Below, piece after piece: positions 1 to 7,000 of a DNA stretch of 64,000 bases. Within the stretch, counting starts at the first letter, position 1; each line of letters begins with the position of its first letter. The stretch lies in contig JACKLF010000005.1 in assembly GCA_024236055.1 (NCBI GenBank), positions 1 through 64,000 of the forward strand, in the 5' to 3' direction. The notes below the pieces were generated by a model. The model was given only the letters and a program-made list of their open reading frames with translations, was not told where the DNA came from and did no database searches. A program made the position numbers and the translations under genes. Origin of the DNA: Alphaproteobacteria bacterium. Its GTDB lineage: Bacteria; Pseudomonadota; Alphaproteobacteria; Micropepsales; Micropepsaceae.

Positions 1-176
1 CTTTCTGCATTCGAGACGAGGGCGAGCGTAGTCTATTGGTGGCCTGTGTACCGATTCATATAGCTATTCAGATAAGCTAGGAGATGTGGCAATGCCGCAA
101 AGGCAATCTTGCCTCTCTGGGGCTACCGACTCCGCCGACTTGGGGGCCTTTTTGGGGGCCTTTGGATTTTCATATT

Positions 177-210
177 GCAAAATAACGCGTTATATCAATG
201 TGTTATTTGC
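177..210. repeat. AT-rich inverted repeat
   Basis: The arm at 177-186 and the arm at 202-210 are inverted copies (GCAAAATAAC and GTTATTTGC, one extra A on the left). A perfect 12-bp palindrome, ATAACGCGTTAT, lies at 182-193. The first 240 bases are AT-rich compared with the rest of the window and contain no convincing gene. A short direct repeat of GGGGGCCTTT occurs at about 141-164. The inverted repeat could be a protein-binding site or part of a mobile-element end; its function is unknown. Confidence 0.4.
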
Positions 211-220
211 GATATGATGG

Positions 221-236
221 TCCTCTTCTGGCACCA
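221..236 (+). other. tRNA 3'-end-like fragment, possible att scar
   Basis: The 16 bases read like the T-stem 3' strand, a 7-nt acceptor strand (TTCTGGC), discriminator A and CCA end of a tRNA, and an intrinsic terminator follows five bases later. No D-arm, anticodon arm or GTTC T-loop is visible upstream, so this is not a complete tRNA. Integrative elements often recombine into tRNA 3' ends and leave such a copy. This reading is an inference from a short match and could be chance. Confidence 0.25.
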
Positions 237-240
237 TTGA

Positions 241-270
241 AAAGCCCGCCCTTTTGGGGGCGGGTTTTTT
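241..270. terminator. Intrinsic terminator, probably bidirectional
   Basis: A 7-bp GC stem (CCCGCCC at 245-251 with GGGCGGG at 258-264) has a 6-nt loop. It is followed by six T on the plus strand and preceded by A residues that give a shorter T-run on the minus strand. It can end transcripts entering from the left and also the beta-propeller gene that stops at 298. Confidence 0.8.
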
Positions 271-297
271 AATGCCCTGTCCGCGTCGGCGGCTGCT

Positions 298-1479
298 TCA
301 GCGGCTATAGGCGGTGGCGATCGAGCCGGGACGGGCGGGCATGGCCAGGGTGGCGGCCTTGTCCTGGGTCAGGCTGGTCCCGTCATAGTGGAACACCTCG
401 ATCTCGCGTTCGGCGGCGCATTGCACCAGCACCGTCTTGCCATCGCGGCTGAAAGTGCCGCCCTGGCACCAGTGGCCGATGCTGGTGCGCCCCGCGGGCG
501 TCAGTGTGCCGTCGCCCACGCGATAGATTTCCAGAATGCCCGTCACCTTGTCCCAGCTGGGATCGGAGCGCACCGATGCGGCGCCATTGGCGACCACAAC
601 GCCGATGCGGCTGCCGTCCGCTGACATGAAGATGTGCTCGGAGGTGGGGCCGACATCCACCGTCTGCGCCACCTTGCCGGTGGCGATGTCGGAAATCGTC
701 ACCACGCTGTGGGCATGGGGCTTGGGCTTCTCGCCCGGCGGCGGCAGCACACCGCCCAGATTGGTGTTGATGACGTACTTGCCGTCATGGGTCACGACCG
801 CGCCATAGGGATTGATGCCGGTGGCGATCATGCGGCCGGTATACTTCACGATGCGTCCGTTCACCGTCAGGATCATCAGCCGCGAATTGTAGCGGCCGAC
901 CGCGATCGCGGTCTTGCCGTCCGGCGTGAAGACGACATCGCAGGGGCCGCTGCCCAGCGGCAGGTGCACGCGCCCCGCCGGGTGCATGGTCTTGCCGGTG
1001 ATGGTGAAGACCGAAATGGAATCGCTGTCCGCACTGGCGACCAGCGCCATGCTGCCGTCGGGGCTGATCGATACGCCGCCCGGCCGCTCGCCGGTATGGA
1101 ACGTCTGGATCACGCGCGGATGGGCTGGATCGGACAGGTCGACCACCGAGCCGGTATCATTGGCCACCAGATCCTTGCCATTCATTTTCTCGCAGGCGGT
1201 GACCAGGGCGAAGCTGCTGTCCTTTGCGACGGCCACGGCGGTGGGCGATCCGATCATGCAGGCCGGCGCGGCGAGCTGCCCGACCTTTTTGACGCCCTGG
1301 GGGGTGATGTCCAGAACCGAAATACTGTCGGGCTGGGGGCCCGCCACGACATCCTTGTCACGCACCTGTTTTCCGTCATTCGCCGATACGGCCAATTCCG
1401 CATGCGCGGTGGTGATGCCGGCCAGCAGCAACGCGGCCACGGCCCAGGCCGAAGCGGAAGAAGCAAAGCGGGATGTCAT
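298..1479 (-). CDS. Secreted YVTN/lactonase-like beta-propeller protein
   Basis: This is a 393-residue exported protein of unknown substrate. A Sec signal peptide spans residues 1-27, ending AHA. The mature part is built of repeated blades with SPDG-type turns (SPDGSMALVASAD, TPDGKTAIAVG, THDGKYVIN, SADGSRIGV, SRDGKTVLV), typical of the YVTN/lactonase seven-bladed propeller superfamily. The ATG at 1479 is preferred over an in-frame start at 1578 because GGAGGG lies just upstream and the signal peptide begins there. It lies 209 bp downstream of the STN receptor on the same strand and may be the last gene of the fecI-fecR-receptor operon. Propellers of this type bind ligands or act as lactonases; no catalytic assignment is possible here. 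Confidence 0.8.
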   Translation of the reverse strand: MTSRFASSASAWAVAALLLAGITTAHAELAVSANDGKQVRDKDVVAGPQPDSISVLDITPQGVKKVGQLAAPACMIGSPTAVAVAKDSSFALVTACEKMNGKDLVANDTGSVVDLSDPAHPRVIQTFHTGERPGGVSISPDGSMALVASADSDSISVFTITGKTMHPAGRVHLPLGSGPCDVVFTPDGKTAIAVGRYNSRLMILTVNGRIVKYTGRMIATGINPYGAVVTHDGKYVINTNLGGVLPPPGEKPKPHAHSVVTISDIATGKVAQTVDVGPTSEHIFMSADGSRIGVVVANGAASVRSDPSWDKVTGILEIYRVGDGTLTPAGRTSIGHWCQGGTFSRDGKTVLVQCAAEREIEVFHYDGTSLTQDKAATLAMPARPGSIATAYSR

Positions 1480-1688
1480 GGAAGCCCTCCGGAATGTCGG
1501 CCCTTTGGCGGGCCTTGTTGCATTGGGCGCGGGGTGCGCGCGGACAAACTCTAGCCTTCCGCGCGCGGGCTTGTACACCGTGGCGGGCCCATTGTGGCCA
1601 CCCTGTTTGCAGTGCGGTAACCGAAACGCCTTGCCCGGGCCGAAGGTGAAAATTCTTTAAAGCAAGGCGGCCCGCGCAGCGGGTCATT

Positions 1689-4600
1689 TCAGTATTTGAA
1701 ATGCACGCCCAGTGTGAAGCGGCGGCCGTAATCGACCATGTCCAGAAGCTGCTCGGAAAAGCGGCCATGTGTGCTGAAGGTGGCGTCATTCAGGTTCTGG
1801 GCCGAGAAATAGACATAGAGCGACGGGGTGATGTCGTAGCTGGTGCTGAAATCGATCTGTGTGCTGGCATTGACGAAGGTCGGTTCGGTGCCGAAGCGCG
1901 AATTGCCCTGCTGCTGGCCGAAATGGTCCAGATATTCGTCGCGCCAGTTTGCGGCAATGCGCGCCTGAAAGCCGTTCCTGTCATAGAAGGCGACGAGGTT
2001 TGCGGAGTTGGCCAGGCCCGTCACCGCAAATCCGCTCACCGCCAGGTTCTGTGGATTGTAGGGCTTGTTGGTGCCCACCAGCGTGGCATTGGCCTGGAAG
2101 CCGAAGCCGCTTTCCCCGAACACGTGCTGGACCGCGAACTCGGCGCCATAAATATTGGCGGCCGGCCCGTTCACATTGGTCGAGACGGTGAACAAAGCGG
2201 GCAGCCCGGTATTGGGATCGATGACGTTGTTGATCGTCTCCTGGGTCGAGCCCTGCACGATGAAGTCGCTGACATTCTTGTTGAACAGATCGACCGACAC
2301 GTAGGAGTTGCGCTGATAGTACCAGGCGGTGCTCAGGTCGATGTTCACCGACACATAGGGCATCAGGTCGGGGTTTCCGCCGCTGGCAGTCAGCGCGCCG
2401 ACACGCAGAATGGTCGGTACCGTCAGGACCGGCGTGATCTGGTTCAGCGGTGGGCGGGTCAGGGTGCGCGAGACGTCAAATCGCACCTGCACATCGTCGC
2501 GCGGCTCCAGCGTCAGGTCCAGGTTGGGCAGCAGCGACTGATAGCTGTTGTGACCGGTGACCATCGATGTGGCGCCGAAATTCACCAGATAGGCGGTGTG
2601 GTCCGATGGCTGCACCGCCAGCGTGACCGGGCTCTGGCCAAGGCCGATGGTGGTCACGCTGGTATATTCGCCGCGCAGGCCTGCATGAATGTTCAGCGGC
2701 ATGCCGGCCAGCGATGTCTTCAGGGACATGCTGAGGTAGAGCGCGTCCGTATTCTCGACCACCTGGGAATAGCTTTCTGGCACGTTGTCCAGCCGGTAAG
2801 TGCCGTCGAAAGGCGGGCTGCAACAGCCGGTGTTGAAACCGGCAATGGCGGTGGTTTGCGGATTGCCCAGCCCCTGCAGGTAATTCAGAACCGAATGGGC
2901 GTCATAGGCCACGACCCGCGGGGGCAGGTTGGCGCTGCCGCCAAAGCCGTCGATGAAGCCGGCGGTGCTGAACGATCCGCCGAACAGGCTGGGCGGCAGT
3001 GCCACGCCATGACTGCCGGTGTTGTTGGAGGCCGGGCCGTAGCCGGCATAGGCCTGCCACTGGTTGTTCACGAAATCGTTCATGGCATGGGCATTGTCGT
3101 GGTCGCCGACATACTGGTAACCGGCCGTCAGCGTCAGATTGTCGTTCTCATGCCAGACCAGTTCGGTGCGCGCCTGCTGCACCCGGTCGAAACGCTGCTG
3201 CGACGTCAGGGGCAGGACGTGGCTGCCCATCAGCGTGGGATCGAGGAACCGGCTGGCGTCGCCGCCGGGGCCATAGCCGGTGGGGTAGGGCAGATTGTGG
3301 CCGCCCGGCAGCACGATGCCGACATTGGTGCCGTGGATGCCGCCTGGCGTCGAAGGTCCATAGCCGACATCGGCGTCCAGCGAGCTGATCTGACCATCCG
3401 GATTGAGCCAGGCCTGCGAATAGTCGTAGTCCAGGTTGACCGTCAGCCTGTCCGATGCGTTCCAGCGCACGTTCAGCCCCGCATCGTTGTTCTGCAGGAC
3501 AGAACCGTTGATCTGGGACTGGAAGTCTGTGGGCGAGTTGGGCTGGATGAAGCTGGATATGGTGCCGTTTGCGTTCTGCGTGATGTCGCGCAGGCTGCCC
3601 GAATTGAACCAGACGCTGAAGCCATACTGGCGGGCATGCAGCGTATCGCGCGCATAGTTGCCGTCCAGTGTCACCAGAAGATCGGCATCGGGCCGCCATT
3701 GCAGCACCGCGCGGCCATTGATCCGCGTGTCGGTCGTCGTTTCCTGGTAGATGCCATAGTCCTGGATGTACCAGGCATTGGTATCCTCGATCGTCGATGC
3801 GCCGGGCAGGGCGCCTTTCAGCTGGGACTGGCTGATGCGCGTGCCTTCCCATCCCTGGATGTTGACATGGTTGCCGCGCGTGCGGCTGACCGCATAGGCG
3901 CCGTCCAGCAGGATGCCGAAACGGTCATGGTCGAAGGTGTCGCTGATCAGCGCCTTGACCGTCGGCGTGAAGGCGCCCTGTTCGGGCGAGGTGGTGGTGG
4001 AGGCCGAGCCCACCATGTTGAAACCGGGATGATCCAGCGGTTCGGGAAAGCGGATGTTCACCGTCGCGCCGATCGCGCCGGAAGACAGCGTGGCATCGGG
4101 CGTCTTCATCACATCGATGCGGCTGACGAAATCCGCGCCGATGGCGCTGAAGTCGAAGGCCCGCCCCACGCCCGACGCCACCTGGCGGTTGGCGAACAGG
4201 GTTTCGTTGAAGGCCGGGCCGAAGCCGCGCACGGTGATCTGGGTGGCGGTGCCGATCGAGGTGGGTACGCCGCCCAGCGAAGACACGCCCCGGCTGATGG
4301 TGACACCGGGAATGCGCTGCATGGCGGCGGCCAGGTCGACATCGGGGAACTTGCCTATGTCCTCCGACGAAATCACATCGACCAGCCCGCCGGCGGCGCG
4401 CTTGATGTCCAGGTTGGTCTGCAGCGAATGGATCAGCCCGGTGACGATCACCTCCTCGGTGGTGTCGTTGCCGAAGTCCGGCGCACGCGCCTGTATTGGG
4501 GTTGGTGCATTCGCGGTTGCGCGGCGGATCATCACGGCGCCGGTCGCGGTATGCTCGACAAACAGGTCCGTGCCGGCCAAGAGCTCGCGCAGCGCCTGGT

Positions 4601-4841
4601 CTGCGCTCAGCCGTCCCTGAATGGGATGGCCCCGGTAGCCCAGCACAAGATCTTCGGTGAAAATGATCTGCTGGCCGGAGACGCGCGCATACTCCTTCAG
4701 CGAGGCTGAGAGCGGCTGCTGCGGCAGATCAAAATAGAAGGTCTGCTGCTGCTGCGCGTCCGCACCCCCGCAAAGGACAAGATAGAGGCCGCCGACGGAC
4801 ACCGATCGGAGCAGCCAATGCCGTGACCTCCCCCTGCGCAT
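1689..4841 (-). CDS. TonB-dependent receptor with STN signalling domain
   Basis: This is an outer-membrane TonB-dependent transducer of 1050 residues. In order it has a signal peptide (1-29, ending GGADA), an STN domain (about 35-95), a TonB plug (about 130-240, with EDIGKFPD and VRGFGPAFNETLF) and a long 22-strand-type barrel ending FTLGVHFKY. The STN domain is the part of FecA-type receptors that contacts FecR, so this receptor probably senses its ligand as well as importing it. AAGGA precedes the ATG at a good distance. The gene follows fecR by 91 bp in the sigma-fecR-receptor order. It is a clear paralogue of the receptor at 7001-9883, sharing the plug, the TNVG..PGGHNLPYPTGYGPGG stretch and a NTGCC motif. 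The ligand is unknown. Confidence 0.93.
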   Translation of the reverse strand: MRRGRSRHWLLRSVSVGGLYLVLCGGADAQQQQTFYFDLPQQPLSASLKEYARVSGQQIIFTEDLVLGYRGHPIQGRLSADQALRELLAGTDLFVEHTATGAVMIRRATANAPTPIQARAPDFGNDTTEEVIVTGLIHSLQTNLDIKRAAGGLVDVISSEDIGKFPDVDLAAAMQRIPGVTISRGVSSLGGVPTSIGTATQITVRGFGPAFNETLFANRQVASGVGRAFDFSAIGADFVSRIDVMKTPDATLSSGAIGATVNIRFPEPLDHPGFNMVGSASTTTSPEQGAFTPTVKALISDTFDHDRFGILLDGAYAVSRTRGNHVNIQGWEGTRISQSQLKGALPGASTIEDTNAWYIQDYGIYQETTTDTRINGRAVLQWRPDADLLVTLDGNYARDTLHARQYGFSVWFNSGSLRDITQNANGTISSFIQPNSPTDFQSQINGSVLQNNDAGLNVRWNASDRLTVNLDYDYSQAWLNPDGQISSLDADVGYGPSTPGGIHGTNVGIVLPGGHNLPYPTGYGPGGDASRFLDPTLMGSHVLPLTSQQRFDRVQQARTELVWHENDNLTLTAGYQYVGDHDNAHAMNDFVNNQWQAYAGYGPASNNTGSHGVALPPSLFGGSFSTAGFIDGFGGSANLPPRVVAYDAHSVLNYLQGLGNPQTTAIAGFNTGCCSPPFDGTYRLDNVPESYSQVVENTDALYLSMSLKTSLAGMPLNIHAGLRGEYTSVTTIGLGQSPVTLAVQPSDHTAYLVNFGATSMVTGHNSYQSLLPNLDLTLEPRDDVQVRFDVSRTLTRPPLNQITPVLTVPTILRVGALTASGGNPDLMPYVSVNIDLSTAWYYQRNSYVSVDLFNKNVSDFIVQGSTQETINNVIDPNTGLPALFTVSTNVNGPAANIYGAEFAVQHVFGESGFGFQANATLVGTNKPYNPQNLAVSGFAVTGLANSANLVAFYDRNGFQARIAANWRDEYLDHFGQQQGNSRFGTEPTFVNASTQIDFSTSYDITPSLYVYFSAQNLNDATFSTHGRFSEQLLDMVDYGRRFTLGVHFKY

Positions 4842-4932
4842 GCATTTCCTTCTGACTCACCGGATACACTGGCTGGATTTCCTGGCTGGCTTCGGGGAAA
4901 GGGGTTGGTCCCCGTTGCGCCAGCCGGAAAGG

Positions 4933-5970
4933 TCACAGTGTTCCGCCCTCCCTTTTTTGACCCTGAAGCGCGATCGTGTGGGCATCCACCGTCACCGCCC
5001 GGACGGGCAGATAGTGGGACACGATCTCGACAAAGCCCGCCGCGTCTCCGGCGTTGAATACTCCGCTGATTTTCATCGCCCCGACCCTGGGATCGGAAAT
5101 GACGATGTGCGTTCCGCTGTAGCGGTTGATGCGGTCGACGACCGACGACAGGGGTTCGTCGTCGAACATCAGCTGTCCGATGGTCCAGGCCGTGACCTGC
5201 TTGAGGTTGGCCTGGGAAATTTCCGGCGGCACGGCCGGGCCGGCACTGAGCTGCTGGCCCGCCTTGAGCTCGATGCGCTTGGGCCAGTCGGGTGAGGCGA
5301 TGCCCTGGGCCGCGCCATTTTCATCCAGCACCACCACATGCCCCTCGATCAGCGTGACCAGCACGCGCGGACCGGCCATGTCGATGTTGAAGGCGGTCCC
5401 GGTGGCGATGACTTTCTGGTTGCTCGCCACCACGGTGAAGGGCCGGCTCTTGTCATGGGCGACATCGAAGCGCGCCTGGCCGGCCAAAAGGTGCAGCGAG
5501 CGCTCGTGCTTGCCGTAATGCACCGTCACCTCGCTGTCGGCATCCAGCGACAGCTTGGAGCCGTCGGCCAGGGTGATGACGCGCCGTTCGCCCATCGCCG
5601 TGCGGTAATCGTCGGGGCGGTTCAGCCACCAGTAGCCGCCCGATCCGGCCAGCGCGATCACCAGCACCGCCGCGGCCAGGGCCATCAGCGGGCGGATCAG
5701 GCGGGGCATGGCCAGGGGGCGCCCGGCGCGCTTGGCATCGCCCAGCGCGGCCTGGCGGGCCGCGATCATTTCGGGGGCATGGGCGACCTGGTCGAAATAG
5801 TCCCAGGAGCGCGAAACCTGGTCCCAGGCCTTGCGGTTGGCCCCGTCGCGCAGCCAGATGTCGAATTCCAGCGAGGTGCTGGCATCCGCCTCGGCCAGGC
5901 GCACGCGCCAGGCGGCGGCTTCGGCCAGCCGCCGGTCTGCTGCACTGTGCTGGGTCCCAATTCCGTTCAT
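4933..5970 (-). CDS. FecR-family transmembrane anti-sigma/sigma-activating protein
   Basis: The 345-residue inner-membrane FecR relay has a cytoplasmic N-terminal DUF4880-like segment (residues 10-60, with EFDIWL and AWDQV), one membrane helix at about 93-114, a periplasmic FecR domain (about 122-220, GERRVITLADGSKLSLD) and a C-terminal secretin/STN-like DUF4974 region (about 265-330). In this family the periplasmic part contacts the receptor STN domain and the N-terminus controls the sigma factor. The ATG at 5970 overlaps the sigma stop codon as TGATG, indicating translational coupling, so it is preferred over the TTG one codon earlier. Neighbours on both sides fit the FecI-FecR-FecA scheme. 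Confidence 0.92.
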   Translation of the reverse strand: MNGIGTQHSAADRRLAEAAAWRVRLAEADASTSLEFDIWLRDGANRKAWDQVSRSWDYFDQVAHAPEMIAARQAALGDAKRAGRPLAMPRLIRPLMALAAAVLVIALAGSGGYWWLNRPDDYRTAMGERRVITLADGSKLSLDADSEVTVHYGKHERSLHLLAGQARFDVAHDKSRPFTVVASNQKVIATGTAFNIDMAGPRVLVTLIEGHVVVLDENGAAQGIASPDWPKRIELKAGQQLSAGPAVPPEISQANLKQVTAWTIGQLMFDDEPLSSVVDRINRYSGTHIVISDPRVGAMKISGVFNAGDAAGFVEIVSHYLPVRAVTVDAHTIALQGQKREGGTL

Positions 5971-6527
5971 CAACCCTGTCCGAACCGCTTCGCCAGATGG
6001 ATTACAGCCGCCATGACGTGCTTTTCCACCGTCGAGACGCTGATACCGTATACTGCGGCAATTGCTTTCTGTTTCATGCCTTCCAGCCGGAAAAGGACGA
6101 AAATGTTCTTCGTCCGTTCGCCCAGCTCGTCCAGGCAGGCCAGAACCTCCGAAAGGTTCTCCTTGGCTATTAAGACGCGCTCCGGGTCAAGACCCTCCAC
6201 CAGCCGGGGCTCGAAACCGGCCCCTGCGACAGTATCCCCCGCTACCGTATCCAGGGGCTGGGTGGGGTAGTGCCGCAGCCGGGCGGCCAGCCGGGCCCGG
6301 TCGCGCAGCAGGTTGCTGGCGACACGAAAGACGAAGGCGCGCGCCTCCTCGGCCTTGTCGAAGGTGGCCGATCCGATCAGCCGGGCGAAGGTCTCCTGGG
6401 TCAGGTCCTCGGCTTCCTGCGCGTTGCCGGTGCGGCGCATGAAGTACGCCACCAGGGGCGCGCGAAAACGCGCGTCCAGTTCTTCCTTTATGGAACTGTG
6501 ATCCGGCGCGGCGCCCCTGACCTGCAC
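5970..6527 (-). CDS. FecI-type ECF RNA polymerase sigma factor
   Basis: This is an extracytoplasmic-function sigma-70 factor. Region 2 (residues about 15-80, with AEDLTQETFARLI and FVFRVASNLLRDRAR) and region 4 (about 120-180, LDELGERTKNIFVLFRLEGM followed by a helix-turn-helix) are both present. The reading frame stays open to a TTG at 6671, but a GTG at 6527 preceded by GGGAGGGGAGCTTCC gives a 185-residue protein of normal FecI length, so that start is chosen. The stop overlaps the fecR ATG by one base. By family analogy the factor should transcribe the adjacent receptor genes once FecR signals; its promoter motif was not identified here. Confidence 0.92.
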   Translation of the reverse strand: MQVRGAAPDHSSIKEELDARFRAPLVAYFMRRTGNAQEAEDLTQETFARLIGSATFDKAEEARAFVFRVASNLLRDRARLAARLRHYPTQPLDTVAGDTVAGAGFEPRLVEGLDPERVLIAKENLSEVLACLDELGERTKNIFVLFRLEGMKQKAIAAVYGISVSTVEKHVMAAVIHLAKRFGQG

Positions 6528-7000
6528 GGAAGCTCCCCTCCCATTTTTTTCCACACTACGACAAAACCACGACAGCGCATTCGAAAACTTTGCGATTGGG
6601 ATGATTAAAGTGGGAGACGCGCCTTCGCAGGCGCACACCATCGCGCGCATGAAAATTCCGTATACCGGCAAAAAAATCGGAGGGTTTTGGAAAGGCTGTC
6701 GTCTTCCCTTTTAGAAGCGCCGCGCATCGCGCAGGCGCCGGAACAAGGGAGAGCGGACCAGAAGTCAGGCGGGGCCTGATCAATCCATAATTTGCAGTGC
6801 CTTTGCGGCGTGCAATCCGCACGCCGCAAATGGGATCGGTGTTTCTTTGTCTTCGTCGAGGCGTGTTAGCCGCCGGATGCATTCCGGTGGCGCGGGGAAT
6901 TGTTGCCCGCGCGGCGCGAAGGGGCGGAGCGGAAATAAACCTTCAACAGAAATTTCACGCAACTCCGGCGGGGGGTGCGATGCCAACAAAGGGGAATGAA
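6528..7000. promoter_or_regulatory. Divergent control region between sigma gene and second receptor
   Basis: This 473-bp gap separates the FecI arm from the second receptor. It holds a perfect 12-bp hairpin at 6802-6830 (listed separately) with a CATAAT at 6786-6791 just upstream that could serve as a -10 element for the receptor, although no good -35 is seen. It also contains A- and T-rich runs near 6660-6720. A start for the receptor within this gap is disfavoured because the AAGGGG ribosome site lies just before 7001. No gene is supported here. Confidence 0.5.
6802..6830. repeat. Perfect 12-bp hairpin in the receptor leader
   Basis: TTTGCGGCGTGC (6802-6813) and GCACGCCGCAAA (6819-6830) are exact inverted copies around a 5-nt loop, AATCC. 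The hairpin lies about 170 nt upstream of the second receptor's ATG, probably near the 5' end of its mRNA. It lacks a following T-run, so it is not a simple terminator. Possible roles are an mRNA 5'-end stabiliser, an attenuator or an operator. Confidence 0.7.

Noticed and set aside
221..270. A complete tRNA gene
   Set aside because: Only a 3'-end-like stretch is visible; T-loop, anticodon arm and D-arm cannot be found upstream.
1701..4709. A 1000-codon open frame antisense to the STN receptor
   Set aside because: It is a shadow frame of GC-rich coding sequence: no ribosome site, no family motifs, and biased His/Arg/Gln/Gly composition. The receptor on the other strand is certain.
4933..6527. 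Assignment of the FecIR system to ferric citrate or a siderophore
   Set aside because: FecIR-STN architecture is used for many ligands, and nothing in the receptors identifies iron chelate transport. The partner genes do not include iron ABC transporters.
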